Assembly: GCF_004135735.1 (NCBI RefSeq)
Contig: NZ_CP012670.1
Span: 372,001-436,000, forward strand
Direction: 5' to 3'
Source: Sorangium cellulosum
GTDB lineage: Bacteria; Myxococcota_A; Polyangia; Polyangiales; Polyangiaceae
DNA length: 64,000 nt
Shown one piece after another: positions 23,694-31,436 of this stretch. Each line of letters begins with the position of its first letter. Positions within the stretch are counted from its first letter, which is position 1. The notes below the pieces were generated by a model that did not search any database, was not told where the DNA came from, and worked only from the letters and a program-made list of their open reading frames with translations. The position numbers were made by a program, and so were the translations under genes.

Positions 23694-24512
23694 TCACCCC
23701 CGCTGCCTGGATCGCTCGAGCGCAGCCTGCAGGATCGGCAGCGTTCGGAGGTCCTGGGGACGTGCGGCTCTCTTCTTGACCTCGATCAGGCCTTCGAGGG
23801 TGAGGACACGAATGGAGAGCCGCGGCGTCTCCAGCGTGGCGGTCTGGTCGACGAGCGACTGGTAGGTGGTCTCGTCATCGTGCATGCTCAGCGTTCCCAG
23901 GAGATCCAGCGGACCGAACTTGGTGAGCAGCAGCTTCGGTCCATGCGTCAGCAGGTGCGATTCGGTGGGGACGACGCGGCGGCCCGTGAGATCGCGAAAG
24001 CGGGCCTCGAGCACGGACAAGGCGTCCAGCAATCGGCGGATATTCCCGGCGTCGCGTGAGTACAGAATGTCCAGATCCTTCGTGTTCCAGTCTGCGCCTT
24101 GCAGGCTCGCCGCCACGCCACCGATGACGATGAACTCGACCTCGTGATCTTCGAGGACCTCGAGGATCCGGCCGAACGGAACACCCGCATACGACTCGAT
24201 CATCTCCAGCCTTTCTCTGGGCGTCATGTCGAGGACCCAATCGATCAGGGTCAGGTCGACGCCCTGCTCGTCGTACGCGGGCGCGGCGAGCGCGGCGGCC
24301 TCCTCGGCGGCGAGCTGTTCCTCCAGCTTCGCGTAGATCGCATCCGAGGCCTCGAGCGCTTCGTCCGGATCCTCGATCTCGTCCTGGACGAGGCAGGCGG
24401 CGCTCTGTTCGATGCGCTGCCCGGTCCACCGGCCGGTGGCCACGATCACGCCGTCCCGCAGGATGTCCACCCGGTGTCCGTCCACGATCGCGGTGTATCC
24501 TGTAGCCGGCAT
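23694..24512 (-). CDS. Nucleotidyltransferase-fold protein, AbiEii/MNT-like
   Basis: 272 residues. The first 90 form a small beta-rich domain with an acidic helix (EDPDEALEASDAIYAKLEEQ). The rest has the minimal nucleotidyltransferase pattern: EVEFIVIGGVAASLQG (Gly131-Gly132) then TKDLDIL (Asp147, Asp149), followed by a helical part. This GG...DxD arrangement is found in AbiEii-like and MNT-type toxins and in aminoglycoside-type nucleotidyltransferases. No partner antitoxin gene is adjacent; the N-terminal domain could be a fused regulator. It lies between the cas3 gene and the broken adaptation module, so it probably belongs to the defence island. Function is not assigned. Confidence 0.7.
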   Translation of the reverse strand: MPATGYTAIVDGHRVDILRDGVIVATGRWTGQRIEQSAACLVQDEIEDPDEALEASDAIYAKLEEQLAAEEAAALAAPAYDEQGVDLTLIDWVLDMTPRERLEMIESYAGVPFGRILEVLEDHEVEFIVIGGVAASLQGADWNTKDLDILYSRDAGNIRRLLDALSVLEARFRDLTGRRVVPTESHLLTHGPKLLLTKFGPLDLLGTLSMHDDETTYQSLVDQTATLETPRLSIRVLTLEGLIEVKKRAARPQDLRTLPILQAALERSRQRG

Positions 24513-24838
24513 GACGGCCGGAGGATAGCGCAGCAGGGCTGCCGGATCATCGCCGCCGTGCGCTCCCTGGTCGAGGGGCGGGCTCGTCCGTACCCACGAT
24601 GGGCAAGCGCAAGGACGCGTGGGCGCACCGGTCGTGCGCCCTGCGGCGCGAGCCTCGTACCGGACCGGGCGGCCGGGACCAGGTCATGCACGTTGACTTG
24701 CGACGAGCTACCTCAGATTGCCACGATTTGTGTCGCCCTTCTGCTGCTTTGCCGCGCGGACGAGGCGTTCTCCGTGCGCTCGCCGGCCTCCGCGAGGGCG
24801 AGGCGCCGCTCGCGCTGGCGCAGCTCCGCGGCGGTCAG
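24513..24838. other. Rearrangement junction upstream of the truncated cas1
   Basis: No intact gene. Bases 24751-24771 match the intact cas1 (45567-45586) except for a 2-bp insertion. Bases 24772-24835 then match the antisense of locus 2 cas3 at 40206-40269 with one mismatch. From 24839 onward the sequence again follows intact cas1. The stretch 24513-24750 matches nothing else that I can see in the window. Confidence 0.75.
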
Positions 24839-25537
24839 TCGTTCGCGCGCGGGGTGGTGGTGTCGAAGATCAAGAACGCGAGGACGATGCTCCGGCGCAA
24901 CCACGCGGCGGCGGAGCCGGCCGTGCTGTCGGAGCTCGACCAGCTCGCGCGCAAGGCGGCGGAGGCGCCCTCGCTGGCGTCGCTGCTCGGGCTGGAGGGC
25001 ACGGCGGCGCGCGCCTATTTCGGCGCGTTCCCGGGCATGCTGAAGGGCCCGGACGAGGTGCGGGGCGCGTTCGATCTGGAGGGGCGCAACCGGAGGCCGC
25101 CGCGGGATCCGGTGAACGCGCTGCTGTCGCTGGCGTATGCGCTGCTGGCGAAGGATCTCGCGGTGACGCTGGGCACGGTCGGGCTGGATCCGCTGCTCGG
25201 GTTCTACCACCAGCCGCGCTTCGGCCGGCCGGCGCTGGCGCTGGACCTGATGGAGGAGCTCCGGCCGATCGTGGCCGACTCGGTGGTGGTGGCGGCGATC
25301 AACAACGGGGTGATCGCGCCGGACGATTTCCAGCGGCACGGGGACGCGGTGGCGCTGCGGCCCGCGGGGCGGAAGAAGTTCCTCATGGCGTACGAGCGGC
25401 GGATGGATCAGCTCGTGACGCACCCGGTGTTCGGTTACCGGATCAGCTACCGCCGGGTGCTCGAGGTGCAGGCGCGGCTGCTCGCGCGGGTGCTGCTCGG
25501 CGAGGTGGGGGCGTATCCGTCGTTCCGGACGCGGTGA
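24599..25537 (+). pseudogene. cas1: Truncated cas1 (catalytic half) fused to foreign sequence
   Basis: From 24839 the translation ([20 protein letters not shown] onward) equals the last 232 residues of the intact Cas4-Cas1 with four substitutions. The Cas4 domain, the linker and the Cas1 N-terminal beta domain are missing. The metal-binding Glu ([10 protein letters not shown]), His ([10 protein letters not shown]) and acidic DLMEE residues are all retained. The ORF is open upstream to an ATG at 24599, giving a 312-residue chimera that includes a translated 64-bp piece of locus 2 cas3 ([16 protein letters not shown], which is also the reading frame used in Cas3). Without the dimerisation domain a working integrase is unlikely. 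Low divergence from the intact copy indicates a recent event. Confidence 0.85.
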
Positions 25538-25650
25538 GGGGCGGAGGGACGCGAGGGGCGAGGGGGCGGGAGGGACGCGAGGGGCGAGGGGACGGGAAGG
25601 ACGCGAGGGGCGAAGGACCAGGCGGAGCGAGAGGCGAATCAGAGCGGGCG
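25538..25650. repeat. Short tandem repeats between cas1 and cas2 (copy 1)
   Basis: Imperfect units around GGGACGCGAGGGGCGA, about three copies, follow the cas1 stop. The equivalent place after the intact cas1 has about six, so the unit number differs between the two copies of the block. Confidence 0.7.
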
Positions 25651-25662
25651 AGGGAGGTGCGC

Positions 25663-25953
25663 GTGAGACAGAGCTACATCGTGAGTTACGACGTCTGCGA
25701 TCCGAAGCGGCTGCGCAAGATCTTCAAGGCGATGCGGGGGTACGGCGACTGGCTCCAGCTCTCGGTGTGGCAGTGCGCGCTGAGCCGGCGGGAGCTCGTG
25801 GAGATGCGGCGCGATCTCGGGCAGATCATCGATGCGCGGATCGATCAGGTGCTGATCATCGACATCGGCCCGGCGAACGGGCGCGGGCGCGGCGCCATCA
25901 CGTCGCTCGGGCGGGCGTACGTTCCCTCGGAGCAAGTCGCCATCGTGGTGTGA
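25663..25953 (+). CDS. cas2: Cas2 (copy 1)
   Basis: 96 residues from GTG 25663, which has AGGGAGG at 25651-25657 as a ribosome site; a second GTG at 25657 would overlap that site. The opening RQSYIVSYDVCDPKRLRKI carries the conserved Asp of the first strand, and the protein has the ferredoxin-like length of Cas2. With Cas1 it integrates spacers. The protein is identical to copy 2 at 46450. Because its neighbour cas1 is truncated, this copy could act only with Cas1 supplied by locus 2. Confidence 0.93.
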   Translation: MRQSYIVSYDVCDPKRLRKIFKAMRGYGDWLQLSVWQCALSRRELVEMRRDLGQIIDARIDQVLIIDIGPANGRGRGAITSLGRAYVPSEQVAIVV

Positions 25954-26028
25954 GGCGCCGGCCGCGGGGGGCCGGGGGGCAGGGCGGCGCGCTTCAGCGG
26001 GGGGCGCGCGTGGGGAGGGCGATGCGCC

Positions 26029-26850
26029 TCAGCGCCCGGCGCGCGCGGCGGCCGCGGGACGGGCTCCGGTGAGGAACGCGCCGGGGTCCGCCGCGGGCTC
26101 GGCGCCGGCGCCGTCGTCGTGGCTCGCGCCCCCGGTGTCTTCCTCGGCCTCTTCGTCGTCGGCGGCCGCTGCGTCGGCGGAGCTCCTGGAGGAGCTGGCG
26201 CGGCGGAAGCCGAGCTCGCGGAGGAGCCTGCGGTCCTTGATGGCGGTCTGGACGATGGTGCTCCACTCCAGGTACCAGTCCCAGAGCTGCCGTTCGGCCT
26301 CCTCGAAGTCGTGGTCGCCGGCCGCGGCGGGTGCGACCTCGGCGACGGACTCGAGCTTGCCGGCGCGGGCGAGGAGCTCTCTGGCCTCGTCGATGACGGC
26401 CTTGGTGAGGCCGCGCCGGGCGAGGATCTTGCGGCCCTCTTCGCCGCCCGCGTCGGGGCCGCCCTTTTCCTTGGAGCGGGCGAGGTGCTCCCAGCGCTCG
26501 ACGAAGGTGCCGACGGAGACGAGGACGGCGGCGCCCTCGGTCTGGCCGAGGTTGCGGAACATGAAGGCGTGCGCCTCGGGGGCGTGACGCTTGAGGGTCG
26601 CCGACGCGATGGGAAACCACTTGTTCTCCCAGGCGTCGAGCTCGTTGATGAGGCCGCTGTCGGTCGCGGCCGCGGTGGCGACGAAGCCGAGCCGGGTGCG
26701 CGTGACGCGCTGGAGCAGGCGCCAGCCCTCGGCGAGATCGTCATCGGAGAAGCCGTGCGCGACGAGCGCCGCGGCGACCTTGTTCTTGCGGAGCCCCAGG
26801 AGCAGCAGGAGCACCCGCTCGGCCTTCTGGCCAATGGTGAGCTTTGCCAA
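26029..26850 (-). CDS. Unrecognised CRISPR-linked protein (copy 1, TTG start)
   Basis: 273 residues. The start is TTG at 26850, where copy 2 has ATG; GGGAGGTGG lies just upstream in both. The N-terminus (KLTIGQKAERVLLLLLGLRK) resembles a small helical domain with leucine-rich helices. The centre is helical with several Trp residues (ENKWFPIAS, WDWYLEWSTIV), and the last 50 residues are acidic and Ala-rich. No catalytic motif, signal peptide or membrane segment is seen. It lies between cas2 and the leader and faces away from the array, so its promoter adjoins the leader. Only six substitutions besides the start separate it from copy 2. A role in leader binding or adaptation is a guess from position. 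Confidence 0.75.
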   Translation of the reverse strand: MAKLTIGQKAERVLLLLLGLRKNKVAAALVAHGFSDDDLAEGWRLLQRVTRTRLGFVATAAATDSGLINELDAWENKWFPIASATLKRHAPEAHAFMFRNLGQTEGAAVLVSVGTFVERWEHLARSKEKGGPDAGGEEGRKILARRGLTKAVIDEARELLARAGKLESVAEVAPAAAGDHDFEEAERQLWDWYLEWSTIVQTAIKDRRLLRELGFRRASSSRSSADAAAADDEEAEEDTGGASHDDGAGAEPAADPGAFLTGARPAAAARAGR

Positions 26851-27125
26851 GATCCACCTCCCGGGCGGACGGTTATCAAGGACGGACAGGGTGGTCATCG
26901 GATGAGCACGTCTTGGACGCGCCGCGGGTGATCCCCGTGCCCGGGAGAGCGACGCCGGGGTGCGGCGAGGGCGCGGCGGGGGTCGTCGGATGGGGGCACC
27001 GGGCGCGATCGAGCGTGGAACGCGGGCGGAAGAGAGGGGGCCGGGGGAGGAGGAGCGGCGCCCCCTGGCCGGCGGGCGCCGCCCCCGGCTCGGGAGGCGG
27101 GCGCCCCGCGGGGGGTGAGGCCCGG

Positions 27126-27182
27126 GAGGTGGGGGGTGACTCCGGCGAGGTGGGGGGTGACTCCGGCGAGGTGGGGGATGAG
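27126..27182. repeat. G-rich 21-bp tandem repeats upstream of leader 1
   Basis: Two full units and a third partial unit of GAGGTGGGGGGTGACTCCGG plus C lie in a 400-bp purine-rich tract (about 26940-27360) whose G runs are all on the plus strand. The closely spaced runs of five to six G could form G-quadruplexes. The same tract precedes array 2 (47948-48002). Confidence 0.7.
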
Positions 27183-27299
27183 CGGGCGGAAGCGGGGACG
27201 GCGTGGCGCGAGGTGGGGGGCGAGCGCGGCGAGGCGGGGGCGGCGGCGTCGGAGGTGGGGAGGCGAGCGGCGGAGGTGGGGGAGAGGGCGGCAAAGCGC

Positions 27300-27558
27300 C
27301 GGGGGAGAACGGAAGGGGCTGGGCGAGGGGAGGGGCGGGTATGGTAGAAGGAGGAGGGCGGACCGGTTGCGAGCGGTGGAGTGACGCGAAAAAGCCGGGG
27401 ACCGCTCGCAGAGCCGGCAGGTGTTTGAAAAGATGAAGGATTTCTGGCCGGCACCGGGGCGCGCGGGGCGCCTCCGGTGGCCGCAGCGGGGGGTCGGACG
27501 GGGACCTCTCGCAAACCGGGTTGTAAGTACGCGAAATCTTTCGTAGGCTGCGAGGCCT
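27300..27558 (+). promoter_or_regulatory. CRISPR leader of array 1
   Basis: The region ends directly at the first repeat and is nearly identical to the leader of array 2, while the spacers that follow differ. It contains a 10-bp perfect inverted repeat (TGCGAGCGGT at 27368-27377, complement at 27401-27410) around an AAAAA run. An array-proximal CGAAA-TC-TTTCG palindrome lies at 27532-27543. Such elements are candidate sites for integrase or host-factor binding. No clear sigma-70 promoter is visible, so transcription of the array from here is inferred. Confidence 0.75.
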
Positions 27559-29139
27559 CTCTCCGCCGCTGAAAGGCGGCGGCCCCATTGAAGCTTCACG
27601 CGCGGCGCGACCTTCGACGCGGAGGGCGGCTCTCCGCCGCTGAAAGGCGGCGGCCCCATTGAAGCGGTTTCCCCGGCTGTTAACCACGGGCCCCCCTGGT
27701 TTCTCTCCGCCGCTGAAAGGCGGCGGCCCCATTGAAGCCTGGTATCCGTCATCGCCAACCTGGCGACCACGGACGCGCTCTCCGCCGCTGAAAGGCGGCG
27801 GCCCCATTGAAGCATCGTTGCCTCCATGTCCACAACCTAGCACGCGTGCTCTCCGCCGCTGAAAGGCGGCGGCCCCATTGAAGCCCGGCCTCGTGTGCGA
27901 GGGGATCGCGGCGTACGAGGCTCTCCGCCGCTGAAAGGCGGCGGCCCCATTGAAGCTGACGAGCCCTCGTGGCCGATCCTGACGGGGCCGCCCTCTCCGC
28001 CGCTGAAAGGCGGCGGCCCCATTGAAGCCTTCCGGTCGCCGGAAGAATTCTTCTGGTGGGTCATCGCTCTCCGCCGCTGAAAGGCGGCGGCCCCATTGAA
28101 GCCCGCTCCTCCTCTCACGCCCACAGCCAACCCACCTTCACTCTCCGCCGCTGAAAGGCGGCGGCCCCATTGAAGCCTGGGTAGGAGGTGAACATGATCT
28201 TCGATGTGGGAAAGCTCTCCGCCGCTGAAAGGCGGCGGCCCCATTGAAGCTGGGTGTAGTCGCCCGGGATTGAGCGCAACGCCGCGGCTCTCCGCCGCTG
28301 AAAGGCGGCGGCCCCATTGAAGCGGCTGCGATGGCCCGCGCCGAACTCGCGCGGCGGGCATCCTCTCCGCCGCTGAAAGGCGGCGGCCCCATTGAAGCTA
28401 GAGCGTGCTGGGGTCGTAGGTGCGGTGAGTTTGAGACTCTCCGCCGCTGAAAGGCGGCGGCCCCATTGAAGCCGTGATCTCGATGCCAACGATGTACGCG
28501 CCCGCGGGCGCCTGCTCTCCGCCGCTGAAAGGCGGCGGCCCCATTGAAGCAAGGAACGCTTGCATACCCAAGCGCCGCTCAGGATCCGACCTCTCCGCCG
28601 CTGAAAGGCGGCGGCCCCATTGAAGCCAGAAAACCTCCGGCCAGCACCGCGACATGCAGCGCGACTCTCCGCCGCTGAAAGGCGGCGGCCCCATTGAAGC
28701 CCAGGCCAGATGTTGACATCTGACCCCATGTAGAACGCTCTCCGCCGCTGAAAGGCGGCGGCCCCATTGAAGCGACGCGGAGCCGGTACCCCACGGCCGC
28801 CAGCAGCCTGACTCTCCGCCGCTGAAAGGCGGCGGCCCCATTGAAGCGATGACGCCTTTCAGCGCGACAGCGGGGAAATCGACGTCTCTCCGCCGCTGAA
28901 AGGCGGCGGCCCCATTGAAGCGCCTTCGGCGCCGGCTTCGCGCCGCACGCGCAGAGGCCCTCTCCGCCGCTGAAAGGCGGCGGCCCCATTGAAGCGTTGC
29001 CCTATCGTCGTCGTCGGCCATGCGGCTCGCTCTCTCCGCCGCTGAAAGGCGGCGGCCCCATTGAAGCGGAGGATCACGATGGCTACACGGATTGTGGCGC
29101 TGTCTCTCCGCCGCTGAAAGGCGGCGGCCCCATTGAAGC
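27559..29139 (+). CRISPR. CRISPR array 1, segment a (22 repeats)
   Basis: A 36-nt repeat begins CTCTCCGCCGC and ends CCCCATTGAAGC, with a 7-bp stem CCGCCGC/GCGGCGG around TGAAAG. Twenty-two copies start at 27559, 27630, 27703, 27778 and so on to 29104. Spacers are about 35-39 nt. The leader is on the left and the ATTGAAGC end resembles the 3' end of other type I repeats, so transcription is left to right. The spacer after the last repeat (29140 onward) is split by the IS4/IS10-type element. Confidence 0.98.
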
Positions 29140-29174
29140 GACGTCGAGGTCGTGGGTGCTGACGGGTTCTATCC

Positions 29175-30626
29175 CTGACAGATCCCCTCATTTTATACGG
29201 CAAATTCGTCGATTCCCGCGCCGCTGGCACACCGCTTCCACTGAGCACCAATGTGGGACAGTTGTTTGCATGGGCCCACGAGGCTCAGGTGTTTCGGGTG
29301 AGCCTACGACGAATACGTGAGAATCTGCGGTCGCTGGCCGGAATAGTATCAGTATGAGGCAATCGGCGGGCGTCGACGCGTGCACGGAAGGCAAGGCGAA
29401 GGGGAACTTGACGACGACGCGCTCGGAGGAGCGGTCGCATTCGATGAGGGCTCGCAGGCAACTCGAGCGCGTAGGGCTCAGCGCGAGTAGCATCGAGCGG
29501 TTCCTTCACGCCGCTGTGAAAGTCGACCTGCACGTCAAGACCGTGCTGTCCTTGTCGCTGGCAACCCTGGGCGTTCTGCACTCGGTCTCCCTTTGCATTC
29601 ACGTGATCGGGCGAGGGATGGCGTGGGCAAGAGACGGTAGCCCCAAGCACGCGACCAAACAAGTTGATCGCCTGCTGAGTAACAACAATGTGTCCCCATG
29701 GCTTCTGTTCGACGCTTGGGTCCGCTTCGTGGTGGGGCCGCGAGAGGAGCTGCTGGTCGCTCTCGACTGGACGGAGTTTGATGTCGATGACCACGCCACG
29801 TTGGCGTTGTACTTGATCACTCGTCACGGGCGAGCAACGCCGCTTATTTGGAGGACGGTCAAGAAGTCGTCGTTGGCTGGCAAGCGCAACGACTATGAAG
29901 ACGAGGTCATTGAGCGGCTGCACGAGATTCTTCCGAAAGCAACTCGAGTAACACTCCTCGCGGACCGGGGCTTCGGCGACCAGGAGCGGTACGCACATCT
30001 CGGCAATCTGGGCTGGGACTACATCATTCGGTTCCGTGAGTGCATCATCGTCACCGATGCTGATGACACTGCGCGTCCTGCAGGCGAATGGCTCACATCT
30101 ACCGGACGGGCAAAGATGCTGAAGAACGTCCGGGTCACGCAGGACAAGACGGCCATCGCGGCGGTCGTGCTCGTTCACGACAAGCGGATGAAGGAGCCAT
30201 GGTGCCTCGCAACCAGCCGTGCCGACCTGACGGCGAGCCAGGTGACCAAGCTCTACGGCCGTCGCTTCTGCATCGAGGAGACGTTCCGCGACGTCAAGAA
30301 CGTTCATTTTGGCATGGGTCTCTCCGCCACACATATTGGCGACACTGCCCGACGCGACCGACTTCTGCTTATAGCTGCCTTTGCGCACGTGCTCCTGACG
30401 CTCCTTGGGGAGGCAGGAGAACGGGCCGGCCTCGATCGCCTCCTGAAGACCAATACCGTGAAGCATCGAACCTTGTCGCTCTATAACCAGGGATGCTACT
30501 GGTACACAGCCATTCCCAACATGCGGGAAGAGCGGCTTGTTCAACTCATGACAGCGTACGGCGAGGTGCTCCGTGAGCACGCCGTAACCCGTGAAATTCT
30601 TGGGACTATATGAGGGGATGCATCAG
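29175..30626 (+). mobile_element. IS4-family (IS10-group-like) insertion sequence inside a spacer
   Basis: 1,452 bp flanked by a 9-bp direct repeat, GTTCTATCC (29166-29174 and 30627-30635). The terminal inverted repeats are CTGACAGATCCCCTCAT on the left and the complement of CTGATGCATCCCCTCAT on the right, 14 of 17 matching. IS10 also ends in CTGATGAATCCCCT and makes 9-bp duplications. The element is intact and less GC-rich than the surroundings. Removing it restores a 37-nt spacer. Confidence 0.95.
29354..30613 (+). CDS. IS4-family DDE transposase
   Basis: 419 residues. It has the catalytic DDE triad in the IS4 arrangement: Asp138 in LVALDWTEFD, Asp204 in LLADRGFGD, and Glu308 in the signature Y-(2)-R-(3)-E-(6)-K (Tyr301, Arg304, Glu308, Lys315; YGRRFCIEETFRDVK). 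Its length fits the IS10/IS50 type. The stop lies 13 bp inside the right end. No frameshift or internal stop is seen, so it should be active, and it could also move the 144-bp miniature element nearby. An internal ATG (MRARRQLERVG) is an alternative start. Confidence 0.95.
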   Translation: MRQSAGVDACTEGKAKGNLTTTRSEERSHSMRARRQLERVGLSASSIERFLHAAVKVDLHVKTVLSLSLATLGVLHSVSLCIHVIGRGMAWARDGSPKHATKQVDRLLSNNNVSPWLLFDAWVRFVVGPREELLVALDWTEFDVDDHATLALYLITRHGRATPLIWRTVKKSSLAGKRNDYEDEVIERLHEILPKATRVTLLADRGFGDQERYAHLGNLGWDYIIRFRECIIVTDADDTARPAGEWLTSTGRAKMLKNVRVTQDKTAIAAVVLVHDKRMKEPWCLATSRADLTASQVTKLYGRRFCIEETFRDVKNVHFGMGLSATHIGDTARRDRLLLIAAFAHVLLTLLGEAGERAGLDRLLKTNTVKHRTLSLYNQGCYWYTAIPNMREERLVQLMTAYGEVLREHAVTREILGTI

Positions 30627-30637
30627 GTTCTATCCGG

Positions 30638-31408
30638 CTCTCCGCCGCTGAAAGGCGGCGGCCCCATTGAAGCCCGTATCCTCCTCCCGGCGCCGCGCCG
30701 ATGCTGTGTATATCTCTCCGCCGCTGAAAGGCGGCGGCCCCATTGAAGCAGCCGCCGGATCTCCACGTCCTGGGCCCGGCCGAGCCTCTCCGCCGCTGAA
30801 AGGCGGCGGCCCCATTGAAGCTTCACGCTGGTTCTTTCCCCGTGATGGGGGGGTGTACTCTCCGCCGCTGAAAGGCGGCGGCCCCATTGAAGCTCGGAGC
30901 TCGCAGGCCGCCTGTTCGGCCAGCTCGCCTCTCCGCCGCTGAAAGGCGGCGGCCCCATTGAAGCCGCGCGCGCGCGCGACTCACATGGGAGATCCTTGGA
31001 TAGCTCTCCGCCGCTGAAAGGCGGCGGCCCCATTGAAGCAGGATCTCGCTCGCCAGCACCAGGCCGGGCAGGCAGACCTCTCCGCCGCTGAAAGGCGGCG
31101 GCCCCATTGAAGCTGAGGCTTCGCCGTCGTCGGCGGGGAGGGCGCACGGTCGCTCTCCGCCGCTGAAAGGCGGCGGCCCCATTGAAGCCCCAACCAGCCC
31201 CACCAGCCCCACCAGCTCGCCTTGGCTCTCCGCCGCTGAAAGGCGGCGGCCCCATTGAAGCACGTACGCCGCCGCCTTCTCGTCGTTGCTGGGCTTCTTC
31301 TCTCCGCCGCTGAAAGGCGGCGGCCCCATTGAAGCGAGGCTCAGGGTACTGGAGGAGAGGCGATGAAGTCGGCTCTCCGCCGCTGAAAGGCGGCGGCCCC
31401 ATTGAAGC
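30638..31408 (+). CRISPR. CRISPR array 1, segment b (11 repeats)
   Basis: Eleven copies of the same 36-nt repeat start at 30638, 30714, 30786, 30858, 30929, 31004, 31078, 31153, 31226, 31300 and 31373. They are in the same orientation and continue segment a beyond the IS element. One spacer (31189-31225) is itself made of CCAGCCCCA-type tandem units. After the last repeat a spacer begins at 31409 and is interrupted at 31430 by the IS5-type element. Confidence 0.97.
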
Positions 31409-31436
31409 AAGGGCATGTTGTTCAACTTTAGAGCGC

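Noticed and set aside
24599..25537. Treating the short cas1 as an independent functional Cas1
   Set aside because: It lacks the N-terminal dimerisation domain and begins with foreign sequence; only the catalytic half is intact.
26876..27514. Pro/Ser-rich 212-residue frame antisense to the leader region, present in both copies
   Set aside because: It is the translation of the G-rich tandem repeats. Its conservation follows from the recent duplication, and there is no ribosome site.
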